DNA of 64,000 bases from Typhlomys cinereus (GCA_023101885.1 JALPQD010000005.1:2003020-2067019), one strand, 5' to 3'. Shown: positions 33,350 to 44,016, numbered from the stretch's first letter. Numbers and translations: made by a program. The notes: generated from the sequence alone by a model not told the origin.

Positions 33350-33615
33350 ATCAGTGGAAGTGACATCCCAGAAGTCGAAGGGAGAATGAACTGTAAAGAA
33401 GTGGTCAAAGTGTTGGAGAGGGTCGTATATGTTGCAATGCGGGAGAGAAATCAAGCACAATAATGCCATTAGACTTAGTCACTTGGAAGTCACGGGTGGG
33501 CTCAGCAAGCTTGCTTCATGGCGCTGGGTGAGACTCCATTGTGACCAGAGAATAGGAGAAAAGCAAGTAGAGAGAGAAGAATGGATGCGTGTTTAAAAGT
33601 AGACTGGAGGGAACG

Positions 33616-34032
33616 TATTACAGTTTGCCTGCATGTTGCTGATAAATTCGTGACCAAAGAGCTTAGGGAGATAAGGGGGTTTTACTCTTTCTTAAGATTC
33701 TCAGTTACAGTTCTTAGAACAGCTTGGCAGGAGCTCAGACCAATCCCAGGAGCCAAAGGAACGGGCCAGATCTTACCCGTGCACTGCTGAGGGAGGGCAC
33801 ATTTTCTCACATTTTCTCACTTTTCAGACAGCAAGACCGCCAAAGTATGCCAAAGAATGCCAACTTTCTAAATCCATTTCTCTCATCTGCCCCACCACTA
33901 CAGGCTGGATCTTCCCACATCAATCTCCTTCAGGCTTGCTCCAGGGGTTCACTTAAGTACCCATTCTTCACCAACGTATACAGCGCTCAACTTTCCATTG
34001 CCAAGTCGACGCCTATATATCTGACTAGCACA
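33616..34032 (-). mobile_element. Diverged solo LTR, ~420-bp MaLR-type family
   Basis: Aligned with 15563-15985 throughout (cctgcatgttgctgataaattcgtgacc ... cttagggagataagggggttttactc ... ctgactagcaca). Ends have decayed from TG...CA to TA...CA, and no target duplication remains. It contains an inserted repeat of cacattttctca. Confidence 0.72.
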
Positions 34033-34070
34033 GTAGGAAAGACGGAGGACAGGAGCTACAGATTGGCACG

Positions 34071-34509
34071 TGTCATAGTTAGATACAGGTGTCAATGGTT
34101 GAGGGTTCAAGTTCTGGGCGCATTTATAAAGAATTAGTGACTGAGTTAAGCCCAGAATAAGAGAACAGGAGATTGGATTGTCTACTTGATGGGGAAGGCG
34201 CCGCCTACAGGGGGCAGGACTAGATCCTGAGCAGGTGGCTAAAATGGAGGGAACTGGTAAGGAGGTGGGCATCCTTCTGAATACATGGCCAGCCATGCTG
34301 ATCTGGCAAGTAAGGATTGTTCCTCTCTCAGCCATTATTTGGATCTGGTATGGCCAGTTCCCTCGGCCCTTGGTGTTAGTATGGGCTCTCCTGCCAAGCT
34401 GGATAAGAAACTATAACCAGACAACTATAAGCCAAAATTAAACACCTTGTTCTCTGAAGCCATTTGGTCATTAGTTTATCAGCAATGATGCAGGCAAACT
34501 GCAGCAACA
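34071..34509 (+). mobile_element. Solo LTR, ~420-bp MaLR-type family, opposite orientation
   Basis: TGTCATAGTTAGATACAGGTG ... CTGCAGCAACA. The sense polyadenylation region is ccaaaattaaacaccttgttctc, where the AATAAA has decayed. It lies 38 bases from the minus-strand copy at 33616, giving a head-to-head pair. Confidence 0.8.
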
Positions 34510-34770
34510 GGGAATTGAGAAAGTTTGCTCAGATAGGAGGGAATTACACACAGTAAGCTGCAGGGCGGAGAGTAACAACAGAGAAAAGGTGCACAGAACA
34601 GAAGACGGTGGATAAAAGAGACAGGGAGACTCTGGAGAAGCAGGAGAGGTTGGGAGCAGGACTCAAGCGGGAAGACGAGTCTCAGCAGGAAGGATACCTC
34701 TGTCACCAGAACAGGAAAGGGCAAGGTGGGGGACACAGGTCCGTTTAGAGTTTATAGATTAAGATCGAGG

Positions 34771-35249
34771 AAGTCAGGAGAGTCCTCCTTGGGTGGGTTA
34801 TGTTTCCTCAGCAAAGCATGAATTGAGTTGGTTTTCAAAGAGAGGGAGAGGATTGGATGATAGAAAGAAATGAGAGAGCTAAAATAAATAAGTAGATAAC
34901 TGGAGCAGGAGGAGAGACTGACCACACACCACAGCACTGCAGAGCGTGCAGAGGCGCAAACTGCGGCCACGACCCCGCGTTGGCACCCGCAGACAGGCTC
35001 AGAAGACCGGGCACCCACGGTGCAGCACAGTGATGGGCTGGAAAGGACTCTTCACCTGGCCTTAGGGAGTGAAGTGGGGAGCTCTGACTCGCAGCAGTGA
35101 TGCTAATTCTCCCACCTTGCAGCGTTCCCAGCAGGCAGGCAGGAAGGCAGGGAGGCACGGTGGCTGCAGAAAGTCCTCTGCTCCGGAATATGACAGGGTG
35201 ATAGACTGCAATAAAGTAAACAGGCAGATCGCTCGGCCAGGAAGGGGCA
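34771..35249. other. Unique DNA, nothing recognised
   Basis: Moderately GC-rich. Overlapping frames up to 168 codons on the minus strand (34835-35341) have no domain and run into a SINE. Not supported as a gene. Confidence 0.45.
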
Positions 35250-35435
35250 TGCTGGCAGACCCGGTGATCTGAATTCGCTCTCTGGAAGCCCAAATGGTGG
35301 AAGGAGAGAACTGACTTCTGAAGGTTGTCTCTGGCCTCCACCCGATGTCATAGCACGCATGCATGTGTCATGCCATGCACGACATGTAGCACCCAGTCCT
35401 TAGTTTCTTGTAAATAAAATAAAATAAAATAAATA
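35250..35435 (+). mobile_element. B3-type SINE, 5'-truncated
   Basis: gatctgaattcgctctctggaagcccaaatggtggaaggagagaactgacttctgaaggttgtctctggcctccaccc is the central and 3' part of B3 (compare 21440-21481), ending in (AAAAT)n. Confidence 0.7.
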
Positions 35436-35442
35436 GGAAGTG

Positions 35443-35740
35443 AGCTGGGATGTAGATTAATGGTAGATAATTGGCCTAGTGTATGCAAGGCCCAGGGTTT
35501 AGTTATTTATTACCTTTATTCTTCTTTTCAGTTATTGTTGCTTTTGTAGCACTGTGGATTGAACCCAGGGTTTTGTGCATATTAGGCATCCACTAAACTT
35601 TGCATCCGCGTTATTGAAATTGGGGAGAGAGCGAGTCAGACTTTAGCCCAGGTGGGCCTGGAGCTCACACAGTGCTCCTGCCCCAGTCGCTCAAGTGCCG
35701 AGTTGCAGACTCGAGCCACTGCGCTCTATTGCACCACTGA
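35443..35740. mobile_element. ID unit (+) followed by a B1/ID composite (-)
   Basis: 35443-35505 (gagctgggatgtagattaatgg ... caaggcccagggttt) is a plus-strand ID head. 35545-35740 (gtggattgaacccagggttttgtgcatattaggc ... ttagcccaggtgggcctggagctc ... caagtgccgagttgcag) is ID plus B1 read in reverse. Confidence 0.7.
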
Positions 35741-36443
35741 ATGTTTAATGAAAACTGTTTTAACACCAGCCTGGCAACATTCCTGAGAGCACTACAACCG
35801 CCCTCTTGAGACTGCACAGGGCCCCCCCTCCCGCGCGCCGTGGGTTATAGAACAGCAAGCTGTGACGTCCCGCGGTAAGGGATGCAGAGAGCCAGAAAGG
35901 AGCTGAAATTCAGTAACGAAGGGTCCTTTTCTCTGAACTGGAGCACCCTGCTCCTTTCACTGGGAAAGGGAGTCATTTGAAGGAAGTCTGCACCTGTGGC
36001 AGAGAGAGGGGAGCGATGGACAGAAAGAACAAAGATCAAGTGACAAATAATCGATACTGGGATAGTTGCAAAATTTGAGTTCATTTTGGGACCCTGAGTT
36101 TTCTATCGCTGTACTAACAAATAATCTGCAAAGGTCTTTGGGAACAGTTTTGGAGGAGACAACATGGAATGGAAGAGGGGGTTGCAGGAGGAGGGTAGGA
36201 GGCCAGGGTCCTCACTGCTTCCAGGCTCTCTGAGCTGGGTCTTGTTATACGTTGTCAGGAAAACTCGGGGGCTGAAGACTCCTTTGTCCCTAAAATTACT
36301 CTATAAGAAGGAATGTCTGTCCTGAAGCATGTTTCTTCGATAAGTTTACTGAGTAAAGTTGAGGGGGAAAATGCTTAAAGGTTTTGCATGAATCACAAAA
36401 GTATTTTTGTGGGGAAATAACCCAGTGATAGAAACCTTGCCTT
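35741..36443. other. Unique DNA, nothing recognised
   Basis: About 700 bases without supported gene or repeat. Confidence 0.45.
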
Positions 36444-36660
36444 GAAAAAGGAGGAAGAGAAGCAGAAGGAGAAGGAGGAGGAGAAGGAGGAGAAGGAGGA
36501 GAAAGAGGGAAAAAAGGAGGAGAAGAAGGAGGAAGAAAAGGAGAAGGAAAAGAAGAAGGAAGAGGAGGAGGAGGAAGGAACAGAAGGAGGAGAGACGGAA
36601 GAGAAGGAGGAGGAGGAACAGGAGGAAGAAGAGGAGAAGGAGGAGAGAAGGAAGAGAACA
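36444..36660. repeat. 217-bp polypurine (GGA/GAA)n tract
   Basis: Almost free of pyrimidines on the plus strand. It encodes glutamate/lysine runs on plus and serine/proline or phenylalanine/serine runs on minus, which explains frames of 103-134 codons here. Not a protein-coding gene. Confidence 0.95.
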
Positions 36661-37107
36661 AGAATTGTTATTTTGCCTCTAACATGCTCTTCAGATGTCA
36701 GCAAGTCACGTTCCCACAGAACAACTAATGTGTTGCAGAATCCACTTGACCCTCGTCATCATGGTCATACAATGCAGATCATGTTCGGCGTGAGATTGCT
36801 CAGCAGGCAGCACTTGCATCTTCAGGAAAAATATTCCAGAGAGTAGCTGCATCATCAACATCCCTCTGTTTGCAACATTCCACCCTGTTCGGGCTGAATT
36901 GCGCCAACAAAGGCACTTAGAGAATATCATTAGTTCATTGTGATAACAATGAGATAACAAGCAGGGAAGGAGGAAATGGGGGAGAAAACAGGCAAACTCC
37001 GCAGGCACAAAGCACGTGGCATCCATTACTCTTAGTCCAGTTATGTGAGGTGGCAGGAAAGTGGAGGGCCTGGGACAGAAGCAAGAGCTGTCAATCAGGT
37101 CATGAAA
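36661..37107. other. Unique DNA, nothing recognised
   Basis: No supported feature. The minus-strand 106-codon frame at 36706-37026 shows no domain. Confidence 0.45.
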
Positions 37108-37330
37108 AAGAAAGTGCCAGGCAGGGCACGGAGCTCAGTTGGTAGAGCGCTATGCCAGCCTGCATGAGGCCTTTGGCTTGATCCCTAGTGCCACATAAAG
37201 CCCGACATGGTGCCACACACCTAAGATCCCAGCTCTGGGGGGAGCGGGGGGAGAAGATGCAAGGTTGAAACTCCTCCTCAGCCACATGGCTTGAGGCCAG
37301 CCTGGGTCACAGGAAAGAACTGGTTGCATC
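37108..37330 (+). mobile_element. B4-type SINE (ID + B1)
   Basis: ID head ggcagggcacggagctcagttggtagagcgctatgcc ... ggcttgatccctagtgcc, then B1 body cccgacatggtgccacacacctaagatcccagc ... cttgaggccagcctgggtcacagg. Confidence 0.85.
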
Positions 37331-37589
37331 ATTGTCGTGTCATATGAGGATGTTTTAACACCACAGGTAGCAAGCAGAGAATTGTAAAATAAAAGTCCTT
37401 TAAAAAGGCTACATTTGGGTGGTGAGTAAATGAAGCGCCCTAGTTTAGTTTTCTCATGTGAGGCTTGGTGATGAGAGCACCTTTATAAAACATTTTTAAG
37501 ATGCTGGTATTTTAGAGTTTAAGAAAAAGCTCAGTTTTGTTTGTTTTCTTGATAAGCCCTTGATGTCTGCTATAGTGAAAAAGAATTAG

Positions 37590-37705
37590 ATAGAAAGGAA
37601 GGAAAAAAAGAGGGAGGGGAAGAAGGAGAAAAAAACGAGGGAGGGAAGAAGGAAGGAGGGAAGGAAGGAAGGAAGGAAGGAGGGAAGGAAGGAAGGAAGG
37701 AAGAA
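37590..37705. repeat. (GGAA/GGGA)n polypurine tract
   Basis: About 115 bases of ggaa and ggga units on the plus strand. Confidence 0.93.
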
Positions 37706-37770
37706 GGGTGCAGTGTGAACTGAACTACTTTAGGTTTAAATCCAAGCCTTCCACTTACAAATTGGGGGAC

Positions 37771-38196
37771 TATCATAGTTAGGCACAGTTGTCAACTTGA
37801 CTGTTGAGGGTTTGAGTCTGGGCGTATTTGTAGAGAATTAGTGGTTGGGTTAAGCCCAGACCAAACCTGCAGGAGATTGTCTAGCTGATGGGGAAGGCCC
37901 AGCCCGTGGTGGGTGGGACTCGGCCCTGGAATAAAATACAGAGAGCTGCTTGAGAAGTTGGAATCCTTGCATATACTTGGCCAGACATGCTGGTCTGACA
38001 AATAAAGACCATCCCTCTCTCAGCCGTTATATAGAGATGGTGTGGCCAGTTCCCTTGACCCTGGTGTTGGTGCATGCTCTCCTGTCAAGCTGGACCGAGA
38101 ACTGTAATTGGACAATCATAACAGAAAATAAACCCCTTGTTCCCTTAAGCAGTTTGATGGTGATTTAATCAGCAACCATGAAAGTGAACTGCACCA
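37771..38196 (+). mobile_element. Solo LTR, ~420-bp MaLR-type family, perfect 5-bp duplication
   Basis: 426 bp from TATCATAGTTAGGCACAG (TG decayed to TA) to GTGAACTGCACCA. It is bordered by gggac at 37766-37770 and 38197-38201. The sense polyadenylation region gaaaataaaccccttgttccctt is intact and matches the transduced piece at 18559-18607. Confidence 0.85.
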
Positions 38197-38199
38197 GGG

Positions 38200-38739
38200 A
38201 CCTGGACAAAACACTAAACTACTGAACTTCCCTTTTCTTCTCTTCAGAAGTGGCCTAATGGCAGGTACTAATCGCAACTGTCCCCCGAGCTAGAACACAG
38301 AGTCTAGCATGCGATATTGTCTGCTATCTTCTCTCCTTCCTGTGTCCTTTCAAAAGTTATAAAGACAGAAATCAGTAACAACTTCCTTCTCAGGTCCTGA
38401 ACTCACTGTATGCTTGGCGACCCTGTTCCTTTCCACGCAGGCATCATCCCCCTCCCGAGCGCTGCTGCCCAAGCACAGACCTGCTCTGGGCACGCTCCAA
38501 ACCACAGCTCGCCGTCCTCTGTCCACAGCCCACCCTGCATGCTGCTGTGCCCACCACACTCAGAAGGAGCCTTAGCCTTCCTGCAGCTGTGAACCCCGCA
38601 GCCACCAAGCAGGGCCTCTTATGCAGACATTATCGTGTGCTGTTTGAACATAACAGCCACACTGACTTTATCCGCAGAGGGAATGCGGCTGACTTCCATC
38701 CTCAAGGAATCAGGCAAGCCGGCTTCAGGTCTCCCTTTG
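38200..38739. other. Unique DNA, nothing recognised
   Basis: About 540 bases with no supported gene or repeat. Confidence 0.45.
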
Positions 38740-38950
38740 TCACCTACCAAGCTTCCTGCGGTGACTTACTGATCCTTGGTTTCTTGACCGTAAAATAAAT
38801 TGACTCTAAATAGCAAACATACACTGGACTGACTTTAAAACTCACGTAAGAATAATCTGGTGGGGACTATTGTGGGATTAAACGAGTTAATATCTGTAAA
38901 GTGTTTACAATAGTAAGCCTCTAGTACACAGGAAGTCCCAATGAAGGTTA
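38740..38950 (+). mobile_element. MIR SINE fragment
   Basis: ccttggtttcttgaccgtaaaataaattg and gtgggattaaacgagttaatatctgtaaagtgtttac match the MIR core and 3' end (cctcatctgtaaaatgg ... gattaaatgagttaatacatgtaaagcgc). Confidence 0.68.
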
Positions 38951-38997
38951 AGGATTATGGAGTTTCATACTTCGGTATTTTCCTTTTCTGTTTTAAA

Positions 38998-39112
38998 AAT
39001 GCGCTTCTCAGATGGCCATATTCCTGTAATCCCAATTCCTGAATTAGAAGGATCATGAGTTTGAGGCCAGTCTGGGCAATTTAGCATGACCTTATTTTAG
39101 AAAAATAAAATA
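38998..39112 (+). mobile_element. B1-type SINE
   Basis: ggccatattcctgtaatcccaattcctgaattagaaggatcatgagtttgaggccagtctgggcaattt is a diverged 7SL-derived B1 with an A-rich tail. Confidence 0.72.
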
Positions 39113-39115
39113 CAG

Positions 39116-39417
39116 TTCTCATTCTTTTTTTTTTTAATTCAATTGTGCGTGTGTGTATGTATGTGTGTGTGTGTGTGTGTATGTGTGTATGTGTATGTAG
39201 AACCACGGACGAATTCGGGAACCACCATGGACCACCTCCACCTCCTCCTTGTTTACTCTGCCCCGGGATTCACAAGCTCCGCCCTGCCAGGACCAAAAGC
39301 ACTGGCCGCCGGGCTTCTGCGTCTATATGTGGGATCTGGGATCCGAACTCAGGACCTTCGGCCTACAAGGCAGAGGCTTAACTCCTGAGCCACCTCTCCA
39401 GCCCAATTCTCATTCTT
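39116..39417 (-). mobile_element. Young B2-superfamily SINE with 11-bp target duplication, minus strand
   Basis: Body 39127-39406. Minus strand: gggctggagaggtggctcaggagttaagcc, gagttcggatcccagatcc, ccatggtggttcccgaattcgtccgtgg, then a CA-rich tail. ttctcattctt lies at 39116-39126 and 39407-39417. Same subfamily as 16926 and 23045. Confidence 0.9.
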
Positions 39418-39589
39418 ACAAACTGGTCTTGCAAATAGTCCAAATCCGATGGCTGTCACTCGCTCTGGGCCATCTTGTCGAAGGGACGGAGTAGCTTGCT
39501 GCTCCGGGCTCGAGGTTTGATCACATGTCACTGCACGATGGAACAACTCTAAGGTTGAGTCTACAGAGATGTACTGATGCTGAGGTTAT

Positions 39590-39930
39590 ACTGTACTGCA
39601 AAACAGAGAGGAAGAATTTCCAGGCCAGAGGGGTGCCAGCCAGGGAAGCAAACAGCCTGAAGTATGGCCCAGGGCTCTCCACAGAGGCCTGTTGAGCCCT
39701 GCCGGGTGTGCTCCAGTGTGGGAGGGGCAGAGCAGCTGAGCCAGGGCCAGAGAAGGTGGCATTCCCGGCAGAGGGACGAGCATAAACAAAGACATGGCTC
39801 TGGCAAGATACTCTGCTCTGCTGGAATTCAAGCCATCTAAAGGGACAAGGCTGGGTGGAAATGACTATGAGCCGTGGGCAGAATCCAGAGCATGGAAGCT
39901 CTTAGGGATCGCCAAGCCAGCAATGGGGGG
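39590..39930 (+). mobile_element. Fragment of the ancient mammal-wide repeat
   Basis: ggtggcattcccggcagagggacgagcataaacaaagacatggctctgg and acaaggctgggtgg resemble a middle section of the family best seen at 13470-15090. Family name unknown to me. Confidence 0.4.
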
Positions 39931-40804
39931 AGGGAGTCCTTGTGGGCCTCCCTGTCAGAGTCTCACTTTGCCTTCTCTGTGTCCTATACACTGACCACTT
40001 CTCGGGCCCCACATGTCTCAGACAAATGCACACAGCCTTTCCTCTGATTTCCTCCGGCCAAGGTTGGCTCTACCCTCTGTGAATTGCTAACAACTTTCAC
40101 TCCATGCCCCCCATCAGCAAATGCTCAAGAAATAGTCAAGACTCTGTCTTGTGAGTTATTTCTGGAATGATACCCCTGCCTCTCCACTAGCGTGAACTTG
40201 AACAGGCCTCCTGGTTTTCAGCTTCTCAGGACCTCCACAGACCCATCCAGGTTCAAGGGTATCCTAACTGTTCAGAGATGCTTGCCATCTAACACATCCC
40301 TGGACCCTGGAGGGATGGATCCAGGATGGGTTGGGGACTTCGGGGCTGTCCGGGCCACCAGAAGGAAAGGGTAGCTGCACTCCTGAAATATTTTTCCTCT
40401 TAGATCTCAAGTTACCAGACTCTAGTTCTTCCTGACTTTAGCTGTTGCTTCTCATTCCCAGTGTCCTCTTGTCTTCTGCCTCAAGGTTAGATACCAAAGT
40501 GACCTCCCTTCTCCCTGGGACATCCCCTCTCCTGGAAGATTTCCACTCATTCCCAAGGCGTGGGGAGTGGCCAGTTTTAGAACAATGGCAAACCAGTCCT
40601 CCCTCTGAGCTCCAGTCCTCCCCCATTCCAGATAACACTGCAGCCTGTTTGTGTGCCAAGGGCCCAATGTTAACTTCCCCCACCCCGCTCCCAAGTCATA
40701 AAAGTGTTGTCTGCATTTGAAGTTGAGGCTTTTAAGCAAGTCACTGGAGTTAATGGGGTCATCAGGATTTAGCCTTGATAGAATTAACTTCCTTCTGAGA
40801 AGAA
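39931..40804. other. Unique DNA, nothing recognised
   Basis: No supported gene. Minus-strand frames near 40438-41003 extend into the CT microsatellite. Confidence 0.45.
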
Positions 40805-40888
40805 GCCTGGTCTGGGGATGGGGCTCAGGGCTACAGCCTGGCTGCCAAGGCCTGGGCTCAATAAATAGGTAAATATAGATAAATACAT

Positions 40889-40941
<53 letters not shown>

Positions 40942-40942
40942 T
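40805..40942 (+). mobile_element. ID-like SINE with a (CT)n tract downstream
   Basis: ctggtctggggatggggctcagggctacagcc ... ggcctgggctcaataaat is a degraded ID head. 40893-40942 is a nearly pure CT repeat. Confidence 0.55.
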
Positions 40943-41494
40943 CTTTCCCCTCCTGCTTGAAATCTCTTTGCCTTCCTCCCTCCTCCTCCTCTCTCATAGT
41001 CACCTACAAGACAGGAAAAAGGCTTCAGAATGAAGCACCTTGATCTTGGCTTTCCCAAGATCTGTAAGATCCATTTCTGCTGCTGGCTGCTGAAGCCACC
41101 CAGCCTGTGGTCTTTGGTTATAGCTGCCCAAACTAGCTAATATCATGTGTCCCAGGCAACTCCAATTCAGTGGGTCCTAAACAACTCCTCCTTCACTCCT
41201 GTGCACCCCAAACAAAGAAGACAATAGTGCGAACAGAAAACAGCCTGGGGGGGGGCACTCTTTGCCTCCTTCTTTCTCCTTCTTCCTGACCCCCTATTTT
41301 CCATCCAGTAGGTAGAGAAAAACCTATAAAACCACAGCTACCACGCAATGACTTCCTTAACATTCTTCAGTAGCTTCCCACTGTCCCTATAATGAAGCAA
41401 AGCCCTGCTATGTCTCCCGCCCTCTCATTGCTGTACTTTGGAGCCCGAATCCCCGGCAGTTTATTTCCCCGAGCGCCTCTGCTCTCGCTCATCT
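40943..41494. other. Unique DNA, nothing recognised
   Basis: About 550 bases without supported gene or repeat. Confidence 0.45.
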
Positions 41495-41710
41495 CTAGGG
41501 AGATCAGCTCAATGGGTTGAGTGCTTGCCTAGGATGCACGGAGCCCTGCTGGATTCCCAGCACCACCTAGACCCTGGCACATGCCTACAGTCATAGCACT
41601 AGAGTGGTGGAGGCAAGGGGATCAGAAATCGAAGGCCATCCTGAGCTATGTGTTGAGTCTGAGGCTAGCCCAGACTTCACAAGACCCTGTTTCAAAAACC
41701 AAGAAGCAAA
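41495..41710 (+). mobile_element. B4-type SINE (ID + B1)
   Basis: ID head ctctagggagatcagctcaatgggttgagtgcttgcctaggatgcacgg ... ggattcccagcacc followed by B1 body ccctggcacatgcctacagtcatagcac ... gaaggccatcctgagctatgtg and an A-rich end. Confidence 0.85.
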
Positions 41711-43204
41711 CGGCAATAGCAATGAATGGCTTGAGCTTGGCTGCAGTGATATGTCATGTTCCCAGGTATCAAAGTCTTCGACAAGGGCTTCATGTTCTTG
41801 CCCTGAATCCTGGCATATATCCTGCTGGAGCTCTGGTCAAGTGGAACTACTAGTTTCATGAGCTTCTATGTGCAGTTTGGGTGTTCCACACTGTACCATA
41901 CTCTAGCGTGTAGGCATTTTAACATGTGGAGTGATCGTGAGTGTTCTACTTGTTCTAAAGAAATGTGTATCCCAGAGATAAGATAAAATGGTAAGGAAGA
42001 CAGGACCCAAGAAAGTAAGTATCAGATGATATGGATGTTTTTCAAATGGGGTCTCCTGCTTGGGCCTATGCCGTCTTATAATTCTCCTCCCAAGAAACTC
42101 ATTAAACATGGGTGTCAACTTACTGGGCAATACTATATTTCACCAACAGTTGAACTGGAGCCCTACGAAGCCATTAAAGTGAAATGAATAACTTAATCTC
42201 CTCTGTAAAATCATCCTGGGATTCTAATTCACACCTATCAAGGGAGGAAAGAAGGATGAACCCTCGTTTCTATCCAAAGTCACCAATCAGTAAATGGAAT
42301 GTTAAAGCAATTATATTAGAAAAATCTTTCCAGGAGATCGAATTACATCCAATTAATCCCACATTGGCTCACATCTCCGGGCCAGGTACCGTCGGGGCCA
42401 TGTGTTATGGGTATTTGTGCCGTGTATCTGGGCTTCCGTGAGCCAAAAAGTCAACTCATAAACCTAATAGGTGTTAAACATACACACACGAGAGAGTTAT
42501 TGTGAACAATAAGAAACTGTTTTGGAAAAATGAGGTAGGGAAAAAATTTGAGAAGGAAAAGAATTCAACTGGGTGATTATGAAATACTTATTTAACTTTC
42601 CTTCCAATTTCTGACATAAAGCTCCAAAAAAAAAAAAATCTTTGGAGTCTCTAAAGTGCTAAGTGTCTGCTGTATCCTAATGAGATGATAGGTGGTTAGA
42701 AGGTGGGACTCAGCTCCATCTCAGGATGGGGTTGGTTGCCATGGTAACTATTCAGGTGCTTAAAGGGTTGCAACTTTCAGTCCGATACCATCCCCCCATG
42801 CCACACCTCTGGGGAAGAGAGGTTAATGGTTGAGCTGACAAGTGGAAGACCAGCGATGTAATCATTAATGTCTGCTCCATGAAGAGCAGAAGGACCGATG
42901 ATAGCTTCCAGCTAGTTGAACACATGCGGGTTCCTGACAGGCACAGTAGCTCCACGTCCTTTGCCCTGTCCCTCGCCCTGTGCCCTGCTTCATCTGCATC
43001 CTTTGTAATACCCTTCCCAATAAATTAGCAAATGGGGATGGTCCTCTGAGCTCTGGCAGCTACTCCAGCAAACTCATCAAACAAAGAAGAGCTTGTGCAC
43101 CCCAGTTCAGATACAACCTGTACCTACAACTGACATCTGATATCAGGAGCAAGCAGTCTCGTGGGGAGAAACCTTCAACGTGAGGGATCGGATGCCATCT
43201 CCAG
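41711..43204. other. Unique DNA with candidate regulatory motifs
   Basis: About 1.5 kb without a named repeat or supported gene. The 85-codon frame at 42184-42441 has no recognised domain. Motifs of note are taatccc (42354-42360) and the RFX palindrome at 42735-42748. Possible conserved non-coding DNA. Confidence 0.5.
42735..42748. promoter_or_regulatory. Perfect RFX X-box palindrome
   Basis: GTTGCCATGGTAAC is an exact match to the symmetric RFX-family consensus GTTRCCATGGYAAC. It lies in unique sequence outside any recognised repeat. Function is inferred from the motif alone. Confidence 0.55.
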
Positions 43205-43320
43205 ATAGTGCCAGAATGAAATGGAACTGAATATTTATTATCTCCTTTGTCAGGACGCTATGCTGTGTACTTTTACATATCTCCTTTGTTTACTATGTCA
43301 CTGACATGCATTAAGGTAAT
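43205..43320 (-). mobile_element. MIR SINE fragment
   Basis: gaatatttattatctcctttgtcaggacgctatgctgtgtacttttacatatctcc resembles the MIR 3' part in reverse (ctatgtgccaggcactgtgctaagcgctttacat). Weak. Confidence 0.42.
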
Positions 43321-43336
43321 AGAAGCTAATGTGGAA

Positions 43337-43371
<35 letters not shown>

Positions 43372-43373
43372 AG
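43337..43373. repeat. (GA)n microsatellite
   Basis: Nearly pure GA repeat of about 37 bases. Confidence 0.93.
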
Positions 43374-44016
43374 AGTTCAGCCTGTGATTGAGGAGAACAA
43401 CTTACAGAATTTTCTCTGTATCTCTGAACTGGTTTGATCCAAACGTCAGTGTAGACTTTCTCTCTTTTCTCCAGCCAAGTTTGTTTCCTCATCTTTAGTG
43501 TGATTAAGAAGTAGGGATAAGTACCCACTTTTTCCAGATTTTTCCAAGTATGATTCTGATATATGTGGTGTTCTACCTTCGTCTGACTTTAGAACCTCCA
43601 ATCTCAGGTGTCGCCATCTGGTTGAAAAGAATGACAGTATTTCTATAGCAAGTCCCCTGGAGTCCAGGTGCATTTCTTTTGCTTCCTGGGGAGACTGTAC
43701 CTCTTTCCTCCTGTCTAGCCTGGGGTCTGAAGGGAATAGCCATCTTCTTAACTGCCTCTTTCTGGCCATAGGGATCGGTCTAAGGAATTGGCACACAACT
43801 CAAGATGGAACAATGCAACCATTGTCCAGGAATTTTCACGTGGAGCTTTCTGGGCTTGGCCCTGTGAGGGAGAAAGCTTCAGCTACTTGCGCCTGCCTTA
43901 AAGACAGAGTAGCCGACCTGTGATGCTTAAGCCTCTGCCACCTGTTTCTCCCTCTCTCCGCAGCTCCATCCCACCCTTCCATGACTGAGCTGGGCGACTC
44001 AACAGATTTACTTGTT
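43374..44016. other. Unique DNA, nothing recognised
   Basis: No supported feature. The minus-strand 116-codon frame at 43446-43796 has no recognisable domain. Confidence 0.45.

Larger units (their letters stand above)
33350..34770 (+). mobile_element. Ancient mammal-wide repeat, split by two LTR insertions
   Basis: The left part (33350-33615: aagtggtcaaagtgttggagagggtc ... tgggtgagactccattg ... gaataggagaaaagc) and the right part (34510-34770: gaattgagaaagtttgctcag ... gtcaccagaacaggaaaggg) read as consecutive segments of the family seen at 13470-15090, further along its consensus. The family name is not known to me. Confidence 0.42.

Noticed and set aside
34835..35341. 168-codon minus-strand frame
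   Set aside because: Overlaps other frames in different phases, has no domain, and its N-terminal part lies in a B3 SINE.
36442..36846. 134-codon glutamate/lysine-rich frame
   Set aside because: Polypurine low-complexity tract read as codons, with an opposite-strand frame of equal length.
37108..37180. tRNA-like sequence with A- and B-box
   Set aside because: It is the ID head of a B4 SINE followed by a B1 body, not a tRNA gene.
40452..41003. 183-codon minus-strand frame
   Set aside because: Its middle is the (CT)n microsatellite giving arginine/glutamate repeats. The rest spans an ID-like SINE.
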